A stretch of DNA of 10,357 nt from an uncultured Clostridia bacterium. Lineage in GTDB: Bacteria; Bacillota_A; Clostridia; Christensenellales; CAG-138. The notes under the pieces are model-generated. The model ran no database searches and was not told the DNA's origin. It worked only from the letters and a program-made list of their open reading frames with translations. The DNA is taken from assembly GCA_947302865.1 (NCBI GenBank), contig CAMYWS010000026.1, positions 1 to 10,357 of the forward strand, written 5' to 3'. The translations under genes were made by a program, and so were the position numbers. Numbering within the stretch: the stretch's first letter is position 1; every line of letters begins with the position of its first letter. This document shows positions 5,086-10,357 of this stretch, piece after piece.

Positions 5086-6054
5086 TCAGCCCTGCGGATA
5101 GGTGGAAAGCGCCGAAAGCAGCTCCTCGCGGATCTGCGCCCGCCGCCATGCCGGCGCAAGCAGCGTCGTGTGCTTGAGATTTCCGACCAGAAACCGGTGC
5201 ACCATCTCCCACGGCGCGTCGATCTCCGCGCGGATCGTTTCGCCCTCCGGACGCATCCGCACGGCGTCGCCGAACGTATCCAGAAGCGCGCCGGCAAGAT
5301 GCTCCGCGCAGAGCACGGTGTGCTGTTCCCGGACGTCGGTCAGATAGATCGTACGGTTCACATATGCCGGGACATCCAGTCCGTCCCTGCATTCAATCAG
5401 CGTTTCAGCCGCGCGCGCAGGAATGTCGGTCAGCGTGACCTGCTCCATCAGGTCGCAGCGATAGTGCAGCAGCCGCCCGTAGCCGGACATGGAGACGATC
5501 ACGTAGTAATACCCTTCCGCAAGGAAGATCGCGTACGGCGACACCGTAAACGGCGTTTCACGCTGCGGCGTCTTTCTGCCGTCCGGCTGCACGACGGCGT
5601 ACAGAAAACTGATCTGCACGTTCTTCAGGATTGCGTCCTTCAGAAGATCGATCTTTTCGAACACGTTTTCCGGCTGTTTTCCGGTCTCCGCTTCGGAAAC
5701 GTAGACCGGCACGAGATCCTGGAGCCGTTCGATCTCGCGCTCCGTGCGTTCGGAACGCGGCGCGCGCAGGTATGCGTCCAGCGCGGCGGGATTGTGCTCG
5801 TGCTGTACGGAGCCCGTGTCCGTTTTGAGATAGTAGCCCTTCCCGTTCTCCTGATATGTGGAAAGCGGAAAGCCCATCTCCTGCAAAAGAAGCAGATTGC
5901 GGCCGACCGCCTTGCGTTCGGCGATCATGCCGTGATCCTCCGCCAGAAATTCAATGATATGGCGCGTCGACAACGGATTCGTCTTGCCGGCATGCTGCTC
6001 CAGCACGCGCAGGATGCACAGCGACAGCGCTTTTTTCCCTTTTGCTTCTGCCAT
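5086..6054 (-). CDS. WYL-domain transcriptional regulator with N-terminal winged helix-turn-helix
   Basis: A 322-residue protein of the YafY/PafC type. Residues 1-80 form a winged helix-turn-helix (LCILRVLEQHAG, then LSTRHIIEFL and a basic recognition segment RKAVGRNLLLLQEMG, then the YYL wing). Residues about 145-215 form the WYL domain, with the defining motif appearing as Gly-Tyr-Tyr-Tyr-Val and a conserved Tyr-Arg-Cys-Asp at 198-201. A WCX-like C-terminal segment (about 235-320) follows. WYL domains are known to sense ligands, often single-stranded DNA or nucleotides, but the ligand here is unknown. The start at 6054 is chosen because GGGGAG lies seven bases before it. A longer open frame into the upstream gene is Arg/Ser-rich shadow. 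The gene begins 13 bp after the mreB-like stop, with its ribosome site abutting that stop, so the two are co-transcribed. Confidence 0.88.
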   Translation of the reverse strand: MAEAKGKKALSLCILRVLEQHAGKTNPLSTRHIIEFLAEDHGMIAERKAVGRNLLLLQEMGFPLSTYQENGKGYYLKTDTGSVQHEHNPAALDAYLRAPRSERTEREIERLQDLVPVYVSEAETGKQPENVFEKIDLLKDAILKNVQISFLYAVVQPDGRKTPQRETPFTVSPYAIFLAEGYYYVIVSMSGYGRLLHYRCDLMEQVTLTDIPARAAETLIECRDGLDVPAYVNRTIYLTDVREQHTVLCAEHLAGALLDTFGDAVRMRPEGETIRAEIDAPWEMVHRFLVGNLKHTTLLAPAWRRAQIREELLSALSTYPQG

Positions 6055-6067
6055 GAACAAACTCCCC

Positions 6068-7105
6068 TTACTCCTCGTAATAATCGCCGCGTCGATAATC
6101 GTACAGCACGCCTTCGTATTTTCTCGGCTCCTCCAGAACCTTGCCGCAGCCGATCGCGACGCATGCGACCGGGTCCTCCGCGACGTAGCACGGCACGCCG
6201 ATCTGTTCCGCGATGTACTGATCCAGTCCGAAAAGCTGCGCGCCGCCGCCGGTGAGACAGATCCCCCGCGACGCGATATCGCCGGACAGCTCCGGCGGCG
6301 TCTGCTCGAGCACGTCCTTAAGCGCCTCCGCGATCGACAGAAGCGGCTCCGCAAGCGCGTAGGTCAGTTCGTTGGATCCGAGCTCCATCGAGATCGGAAG
6401 TCCGCCGCCCAGGGACCTTCCGCGCACTTCCATCTTCAGTTCCTCCTTGCGCGGGAACGCAGACGCGTACGCGATCTTAAGCTCCTCCGCCGCGCCCGTG
6501 CCGATCACGACGCCGTGCTGACGCTTTAAGTATCGCACGATCGCCGCGTCGAATCTGTCGCCGCCGACGCGCAGCGAATCGTGCCGGACCGCCTTGCCCA
6601 TCGAGGTCACGACCATGTCGCACGTGCCCGCGCCGATATCCAATACGATGTTCGCCTTCGGCTCGGTAATGTCGAGCCCCGCGCCGATCGCCGCCGCCAC
6701 CGGCTCCTCAAGAAGAAACGTATACCTTGCGCCGGCGCCTTCGGTCGTTTCGATGACCGCGCGCTTTTCCACCTCGGTCGCCATCGACGGGACCGCCACG
6801 ACCGCGCGCGGCTTGAAGAAGATGCGGCTGCCGACGATACGGTTGAAAAACAGCGTCAGCATGCGCTCCGTCGCATCAAAGTTCGCGACCACGCCGTCCT
6901 GCATCGGCCGGATGATCATCAGATTGTCCGGCGCACGACCCACGATCTCCTTCGCTTCCTGACCGATCGCGACGAGCTTGCCCGTGCCGCGTTCGACCGC
7001 GGCGATATTCGGTTCACGCAGTACGATGCCTTTGCCCCGTACGTACGCGAGCACATTGCTCGTGCCGAGGTCCAATCCGATATCCGATGAATGAAACAGT
7101 CCCAT
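6068..7105 (-). CDS. MreB/Mbl-family actin-like cell-shape protein
   Basis: A 345-residue bacterial actin homologue, normal for MreB (about 330-350). Nucleotide-binding motifs are in place: phosphate 1 at 10-17 (Gly-Leu-Asp-Leu-Gly-Thr-Ser-Asn), the EEPVAAAIGAG segment at 133-143, phosphate 2 at 156-163 (Asp-Ile-Gly-Ala-Gly-Thr-Cys-Asp) and the adenosine motif LTGGGAQL at 284-291. MreB polymers lie under the membrane and guide wall synthesis. Phosphate 2 is unusual: MreB normally has Asp-Ile-Gly-Gly-Gly-Thr-Thr-Glu, here Ala replaces Gly and Cys-Asp replaces Thr/Ser-Glu. The usual partners mreC and mreD are not adjacent; a WYL regulator follows instead. It may therefore be a second, Mbl-like paralogue. 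The start at 7105 has GGAAGG six bases upstream; the open frame extends far beyond but is antisense to engB. Confidence 0.9.
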   Translation of the reverse strand: MGLFHSSDIGLDLGTSNVLAYVRGKGIVLREPNIAAVERGTGKLVAIGQEAKEIVGRAPDNLMIIRPMQDGVVANFDATERMLTLFFNRIVGSRIFFKPRAVVAVPSMATEVEKRAVIETTEGAGARYTFLLEEPVAAAIGAGLDITEPKANIVLDIGAGTCDMVVTSMGKAVRHDSLRVGGDRFDAAIVRYLKRQHGVVIGTGAAEELKIAYASAFPRKEELKMEVRGRSLGGGLPISMELGSNELTYALAEPLLSIAEALKDVLEQTPPELSGDIASRGICLTGGGAQLFGLDQYIAEQIGVPCYVAEDPVACVAIGCGKVLEEPRKYEGVLYDYRRGDYYEE

Positions 7106-7140
7106 ACCGATCCTTCCGCCGACAATCCGGCTCCTTATAC

Positions 7141-7160
7141 TTGTACCATAATTGTACCAT
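7141..7160 (-). promoter_or_regulatory. Promoter region of the mreB-like operon, with an 11-bp-period direct repeat
   Basis: Minus-strand TGGTACAAT (7159-7151) is an extended -10 element (TACAAT, five of six); the -35 region is weak. The plus-strand word TTGTACCAT occurs twice, at 7141-7149 and 7152-7160, one helical turn apart, so the second copy repeats the -10 sequence as TGGTACAAG. The start of transcription would be near 7144, about 40 bp before the start codon. The repeat may be an operator or simply two alternative -10 elements. Confidence 0.5.
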
Positions 7161-7201
7161 GCTCTTTTCCAAAACGAATGACGAAAGTGTAAACGAATAT
7201 C

Positions 7202-7230
7202 TTGCGAAATGTGAACTTTCACGGTATACT
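7202..7230 (+). promoter_or_regulatory. Promoter of engB
   Basis: TTGCGA (7202-7207) and TATACT (7225-7230) are 17 bp apart. A short inverted repeat, GTGAA-CT-TTCAC (7211-7222), fills the spacer and could be an operator. The predicted start of transcription is about 7236-7238, next to or at the ATG at 7238, so the messenger may be leaderless. Confidence 0.55.
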
Positions 7231-7237
7231 GGGGTCT

Positions 7238-7861
7238 ATGGAAGAACTTTTTGCAATCAGACAGGCGGAATTCGTCACGAGCGCGGGGATTGACGGAAGC
7301 TATCCTTCGCAGCTTCCCTGCGAGATCGCGATCGTCGGAAAGTCGAACGTCGGCAAATCGAGTCTCATCAACCGGCTGACGAACAATCATAAGCTTGCCA
7401 AGACCTCGGCAAGCCCGGGCAAAACGCGCCTTGTCAATTTCTTTCTGCTGAACAAGGCGTTCTATCTTGTCGACCTGCCGGGCTACGGCTTTGCGAAGGC
7501 GTCGAAGACCGAGCAGAAAAGCTGGGGCGAGCTTCTCGAACGCTATCTGCAAAGCGGGCGTGTCAGGCATCTTCTGATGCTCGTCGACATCCGTCACGCG
7601 CCGACGGAAGACGACCTGACGATGTTCCGCTATCTGATCTATTACAACATCCCGTACACGCTCGTCGCGACGAAAGCGGACAAGATCGCAAAATCCAAGC
7701 GGAAGCCGGAAGCAAACAAGCGCGCAAAGGAACTCGGCGCGCCGCCGTTTGCGATCCCGTTCTCGTCGGAAACGGGCGAAGGAAAGGCGGAATTGCTTTT
7801 CAGGATCGGTCAGATCTTCCGCGATTGCGAAACGATCGAAAAAGAATCCCAAAAAGAATAA
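7238..7861 (+). CDS. engB: Ribosome-biogenesis GTP-binding protein EngB/YsxC
   Basis: A 207-residue TRAFAC-class GTPase that helps assemble the large ribosomal subunit in the cytoplasm. All GTPase motifs are present: G1 Gly-Lys-Ser-Asn-Val-Gly-Lys-Ser (34-41), the switch with Pro-Gly-Lys-Thr63, G3 Asp-Leu-Pro-Gly-Tyr-Gly (79-84), G4 Thr-Lys-Ala-Asp-Lys (145-149) and G5 Ser-Ser-Glu-Thr-Gly (176-180). Length and order match B. subtilis YsxC. The ATG at 7238 is preferred over the in-frame TTG at 7202, because the TTG lies in the -35 box and family members begin 25-35 residues before G1. There is only a GGGG three bases upstream, so translation may start on a leaderless or near-leaderless messenger. 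It is divergent from the mreB-like operon and followed closely by a zinc-ribbon gene. Confidence 0.93.
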   Translation: MEELFAIRQAEFVTSAGIDGSYPSQLPCEIAIVGKSNVGKSSLINRLTNNHKLAKTSASPGKTRLVNFFLLNKAFYLVDLPGYGFAKASKTEQKSWGELLERYLQSGRVRHLLMLVDIRHAPTEDDLTMFRYLIYYNIPYTLVATKADKIAKSKRKPEANKRAKELGAPPFAIPFSSETGEGKAELLFRIGQIFRDCETIEKESQKE

Positions 7862-7869
7862 AAAAGGTC

Positions 7870-7898
7870 TTGACAGAACACGCATCTCTTTGCATACT
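7870..7898 (+). promoter_or_regulatory. Promoter of the zinc-ribbon gene
   Basis: A perfect -35 TTGACA (7870-7875) begins 8 bp after the engB stop. After 17 bp comes CATACT (7893-7898), four of six. Transcription would start near 7905, about 32 nt before the chosen ATG at 7937. That excludes the in-frame TTG at 7904 as a practical start. The gene may also be read through from engB, as no terminator separates them. Confidence 0.65.
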
Positions 7899-7936
7899 AT
7901 GCTTTGAAATATACAAGCGAGGGACACAACAAAGAT

Positions 7937-8233
7937 ATGCTGAAAAAATGCCCGATCTGTGAGCTGAATTATATCCGCGGAAACGAGACTATGTGCCGCA
8001 CCTGCGCGGCGGAGCGCACGCACCGGTACGCGCCGAACAACGATGACGAGATCATCATGTGCAGCGAATGCGGCGAAAAGCCCGCGCTGCCCGGTCACGA
8101 TCTCTGTGAAGATTGTCTGAAGGAACAGAAGCGGCAGGCGAATCTCGAGATCCTTGCGGATAAGGTCCGCGCCGACGAAGCGGACGATCCGCTCGAAGAG
8201 GATATTACCGAATCCGCGGACGACGAAGACTGA
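7937..8233 (+). CDS. Small protein with two zinc-ribbon modules and an acidic tail, unknown function
   Basis: A 98-residue protein. It contains two equal zinc-binding modules, each Cys-x2-Cys-x11-Cys-x2-Cys: cysteines 5, 8, 20, 23 and cysteines 42, 45, 57, 60. A short polar, acidic spacer (about 33-39, NNDDE) separates them. Residues 61-80 are a charged helix and 81-98 are strongly acidic (Asp/Glu-rich). Such small treble-clef or rubredoxin-like zinc proteins bind nucleic acid or protein; no family is recognised. The ATG at 7937 is chosen because it follows the promoter and begins right before the first module. The ribosome site is weak (GAGGG, 13 bases upstream), so a different start cannot be ruled out. 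It lies between engB and a metallophosphoesterase gene. Confidence 0.75.
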   Translation: MLKKCPICELNYIRGNETMCRTCAAERTHRYAPNNDDEIIMCSECGEKPALPGHDLCEDCLKEQKRQANLEILADKVRADEADDPLEEDITESADDED

Positions 8234-8268
8234 CGGACCGCGTCGTTTTCGCCGCACCCCGCCGCATC

Positions 8269-8299
8269 AAAAGGAAGAATTTCTTCCTTTTATTTCTTT
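8269..8299 (+). terminator. Probable intrinsic terminator or attenuator before the metallophosphoesterase gene
   Basis: AAAAGGAAG (8269-8277) pairs with CTTCCTTTT (8283-8291) around AATTT, and the T-rich segment ATTTCTTT follows. It ends directly before the ribosome site AAGGAG (8301-8306) of the next gene. No clear promoter lies between the hairpin and that gene, so complete termination would silence it. Partial termination, or a role in the leader, is plausible. Confidence 0.55.
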
Positions 8300-8314
8300 G
8301 AAGGAGAGGCGTCC

Positions 8315-9007
8315 ATGCCGAACGTTTACGCCATCGGTGATCTGCACCTCAGTCTGTCCGTTCCGAACAAGGCAATGGACGTGTTCGGCGCGCACTGGAA
8401 GGATCACGCGGACCGCATCCGGGAGGCGTGGCAGGATACGGTCAAAGAGGACGATCTCGTTCTGATCCCCGGCGACGTCAGCTGGGCGATGTATCTTTGC
8501 GATGCGCTCGCCGATCTTGCCTTTATCGGCTCGTTAAACGGCTTAAAACTGCTTTTACGGGGCAATCACGACTACTGGTGGCAAAGCGTGACAAAGGTCC
8601 GCGCAGCGTTTCCGAAGGGCATGTACGCGCTTCAGAACGACGTCTTCCGTTTCGGCGATCTCTTTATCTGCGGCACGCGCGGCTGGACGGTCCCGGAATC
8701 CTCGCATTTCAAAGAGACCGCGGACCGGAAGCTCTTTGAACGCGAACTGATCCGCCTCGATCTTTCCCTGAACGCGCTGCCGAAAGACGTACAGGCGATC
8801 GGCATGCTGCATTTTCCGCCGTTTTCGGAGACCGGCGAGCCGAGCGATTTCGCAAAGAAATTTGCCGCGGCGGGCGTCACGGACGTCGTGTACGGACATC
8901 TGCACGGCGTCTCGCACCGGTTCGCGTTCAACGGCGAATCCGACGGCGTCCGCTATCACACCGTTTCCGCCGATTTCCTGAACTTCCGGCCAAAAAGAAT
9001 CCTTTGA
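8315..9007 (+). CDS. Cytosolic metallophosphoesterase (calcineurin-like superfamily)
   Basis: A 230-residue protein without signal peptide. The full set of calcineurin-like motifs is present: Gly-Asp9-Leu-His11, Gly-Asp54, Gly-Asn84-His85-Asp86, His166 in His-Phe-Pro-Pro-Phe, and Gly-His195-Leu-His197. Thus, unlike the lipoprotein phosphatase at 2102, every usual metal ligand is retained. The GNHDYWW and MLHFPPF stretches are typical of a conserved Firmicutes subfamily whose substrate is not established. The start has AAGGAG eight bases upstream. The gene follows the zinc-ribbon gene by 81 bp with a hairpin between, and is followed by a good terminator. Superfamily assignment is sure; the biological substrate is unknown. 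Confidence 0.92.
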   Translation: MPNVYAIGDLHLSLSVPNKAMDVFGAHWKDHADRIREAWQDTVKEDDLVLIPGDVSWAMYLCDALADLAFIGSLNGLKLLLRGNHDYWWQSVTKVRAAFPKGMYALQNDVFRFGDLFICGTRGWTVPESSHFKETADRKLFERELIRLDLSLNALPKDVQAIGMLHFPPFSETGEPSDFAKKFAAAGVTDVVYGHLHGVSHRFAFNGESDGVRYHTVSADFLNFRPKRIL

Positions 9008-9009
9008 TG

Positions 9010-9039
9010 AAAAACGTTTCCCGGTGAAGCGTTTTTTTT
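9010..9039 (+). terminator. Intrinsic terminator after the metallophosphoesterase gene
   Basis: AAAAACGTTTC (9010-9020) pairs with GAAGCGTTTTT (9026-9036) around CCGGT, 11 bp including one G:T pair. The T-run extends to 9039. The hairpin begins 3 bp after the stop codon. Confidence 0.85.
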
Positions 9040-9068
9040 ATTGATTTCTTTCTTTTTTTCGAAAACAA

Positions 9069-9077
9069 TGTTATAAT
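9069..9077 (+). promoter_or_regulatory. Extended -10 promoter of the leucine-rich-repeat lipoprotein gene
   Basis: TGTTATAAT contains a perfect TATAAT at 9072-9077 and the TG extension. The -35 region (TTTCTT, 9049-9054) is T-rich and weak. Transcription would start near 9084, leaving a leader of about 24 nt with AAAGGGGAG at 9094-9102. Confidence 0.7.
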
Positions 9078-9107
9078 ACTCACGAAATGATCGAAAGGGG
9101 AGTTTAT

Positions 9108-10357
9108 ATGAAAAAAAATCACTTCGGAAAACATCTGTTTCCGGTGCTGCTCATCGCCCTTGCGGTGCTGCTGACGGCGTGCGTCGGACCGGATCCCATT
9201 TCCCAGACGCAGAAGCTTTCCGCGAATCAGGGCGCGCCGGATTCCGTCGTCAGAGACTTTCTGAATTCATTTGCGCAGAACGAACTGAAGGGATATACCG
9301 ATTATTCCTATTCCGTCGATCATGACGTGGATCTGATTTCGCGGAAAGATCATCAGTATATCTCGGACGCGGCGCATATCGCGATCGTTGCCAACGACGA
9401 ATATTACACATACCGGTATGCATACGACGTGGTGTTTATAAGGGAAACGCTGAGCAACGATTGGGAAATCTCCAGCTTTAAAGTGCAGGAAAAGGAGAGA
9501 AAAGAGTCCCAGGCAGCGACGCCCGCATACGACGATCACTCTCCCGTCGAACCGACCGCAACAGAACCGCCGGCGCAGGGGACTACGCCTCCTTCCACAC
9601 CGATCCCGGATTCCTTTACCTTCGGCGGCGTCACGATCCCGAGAGGCGCAACGGAAATCAACGGCAACGGAAAAGGCAATCTGGAGAAGATAAACGGAGA
9701 CATTAAAACCGGTACTTTCAATCACATTACAAAGGAAGAGGTTGAAACGCTCGTTAAAATGTGCCCGGATCTTGAGATACTGTATCTCGATTATTGCTGG
9801 ATGGATACCTATGAGCCGCTCAGTCAGCTCAAAAATCTCAAAGATCTGCGGCTGATGTCCTGCGGAACGGACAAGGGCGGCGTTCCGATCAGAGATATTG
9901 AATGGATCCGTCCGCTCACCAATCTGAAAAAGTTATATCTCTGTCATAATGAGATCAGCAACATAGAACCGATCAAAAACCTTACCAAACTGACGGAACT
10001 GAACCTCGGCGACAACCTGCTCGACGATGATGATCTGGATATCATTGCAAACTTCACGGAACTGACCGACCTGTATCTTTACAGAAACAGTTTTTCCGAC
10101 GTCAGCGAACTGTCCGTGCTGCACTATGTGACCGTGCTGAATCTTGCGACGAATCCTAAAATCAAATCGGTAAGAGCCCTCACTTCCATGAAGAGCCTGA
10201 CCGATCTTCGCATCTACGGCACAGGCGTCAACGATCTGTCCTACTTCCCGAAATTCAAGAAGCTGGAAAAGGTGAATATCGCATATTGTCCGCTTTCATT
10301 CTGGGATTATTACGAATACCTGCCGCAGTGTCCGAATCTCAAAAAATTCCTCGTTTC
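9108..10357 (+). CDS. Leucine-rich-repeat (SDS22/internalin-like) lipoprotein, C-terminus beyond the window
   Basis: The frame is open from ATG at 9108 (AAAGGGGAG five bases upstream) to the right edge: 416 codons with no stop. The signal sequence ends in lipobox Leu-Thr-Ala-Cys25, so it is a predicted surface lipoprotein. Residues about 42-130 form a compact domain (AxxVVRDFLNSF ... NDWEISSF) resembling small NTF2-like or DUF4878-like extracellular domains; this is a weak guess. A Pro/Thr linker (about 145-168) follows. From about residue 205 come leucine-rich repeats of 20-25 residues (LEILYLDY, LKDLRLMS, LKKLYLCHNEISNI, LTELNLGDN, LTDLYLYRN, VTVLNLATN, LTDLRIYGTGVNDL, LEKVNIAY). Such repeats bind proteins or surfaces. 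Codon choice is more AT-rich than in neighbours, mostly in the repeat region. Total length is unknown. Confidence 0.85.
   Translation, partial: MKKNHFGKHLFPVLLIALAVLLTACVGPDPISQTQKLSANQGAPDSVVRDFLNSFAQNELKGYTDYSYSVDHDVDLISRKDHQYISDAAHIAIVANDEYYTYRYAYDVVFIRETLSNDWEISSFKVQEKERKESQAATPAYDDHSPVEPTATEPPAQGTTPPSTPIPDSFTFGGVTIPRGATEINGNGKGNLEKINGDIKTGTFNHITKEEVETLVKMCPDLEILYLDYCWMDTYEPLSQLKNLKDLRLMSCGTDKGGVPIRDIEWIRPLTNLKKLYLCHNEISNIEPIKNLTKLTELNLGDNLLDDDDLDIIANFTELTDLYLYRNSFSDVSELSVLHYVTVLNLATNPKIKSVRALTSMKSLTDLRIYGTGVNDLSYFPKFKKLEKVNIAYCPLSFWDYYEYLPQCPNLKKFLV

Noticed and set aside
6055..6354. N-terminal extension of the WYL regulator into the mreB-like gene
   Set aside because: The added residues are Arg/Ser-rich out-of-frame translation of mreB. 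The ATG at 6054 has a good ribosome site and starts a normal winged helix.
7202..7237. TTG start for engB twelve codons upstream
   Set aside because: It lies in the -35 box of the engB promoter, has no ribosome site, and the added residues are not typical of the family.
7904..7936. TTG start for the zinc-ribbon gene
   Set aside because: It coincides with the predicted transcription start and adds residues that do not belong to the zinc module.
7106..8257. Extension of the mreB-like frame to 729 codons on the minus strand
   Set aside because: The extra part is antisense to engB and the zinc-ribbon gene, has no homology-like pattern, and MreB proteins begin right at the phosphate-1 motif reached from the ATG at 7105.

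Overview
The window looks like a stretch of chromosome from a moderately GC-rich member of the Firmicutes (Clostridia-like, possibly an uncultured gut lineage). The evidence is: strong AGGAGG-type ribosome sites, a Bacillus-type LexA box (CGAACATATGTTCG), many extended -10 promoters (TGnTATAMT), lipoproteins with Pro/Thr/Glu-rich linkers, an MreB-family gene and an NlpC/P60 wall hydrolase with tandem peptidoglycan-binding domains. The taxon is inferred from style only; no phylogenetic marker was compared.

Layout, left to right. (1) 1-53: the 5' part of an elongator tRNA-Met on the minus strand, cut by the window edge, with a perfect TTGACA-17-TATAAT promoter. (2) 153-932 (-): a signal-peptide-bearing membrane protein of unknown function. 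(3) 1142-1528 (+): a small helix-turn-helix protein whose promoter carries a perfect 14-bp LexA operator, hence probably SOS-controlled. (4) 1564-2101: a gene-free stretch with an unusual cluster of DnaA-box-like motifs (one perfect TTATCCACA, one single mismatch, several TTATSC variants) beside an AT-rich segment. (5) 2102-3190 (+): a lipoprotein metallophosphatase, followed by a strong bidirectional terminator shared with the convergent gene. (6) 7105 back to 3244 (-): an mreB-like gene and a WYL-domain regulator 13 bp apart, then a membrane-anchored NlpC/P60 hydrolase 75 bp further on. (7) Divergently, 7238-9007 (+): the ribosome-assembly GTPase engB, a two-module zinc-ribbon protein and a cytosolic metallophosphoesterase. 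(8) 9108 to the right edge (+): an incomplete leucine-rich-repeat lipoprotein.

The minus-strand block 7105-3244 reads as a cell-envelope group: a cytoskeletal filament protein, a ligand-sensing regulator and a wall endopeptidase. The 7238-9007 block is housekeeping. Most genes have their own recognisable promoter, so the window is a series of short units rather than one long operon.

I see no CRISPR array, insertion sequence, prophage module or obvious defence cassette. The two places most deserving a second look are the LexA-controlled small regulator and the neighbouring DnaA-box cluster.
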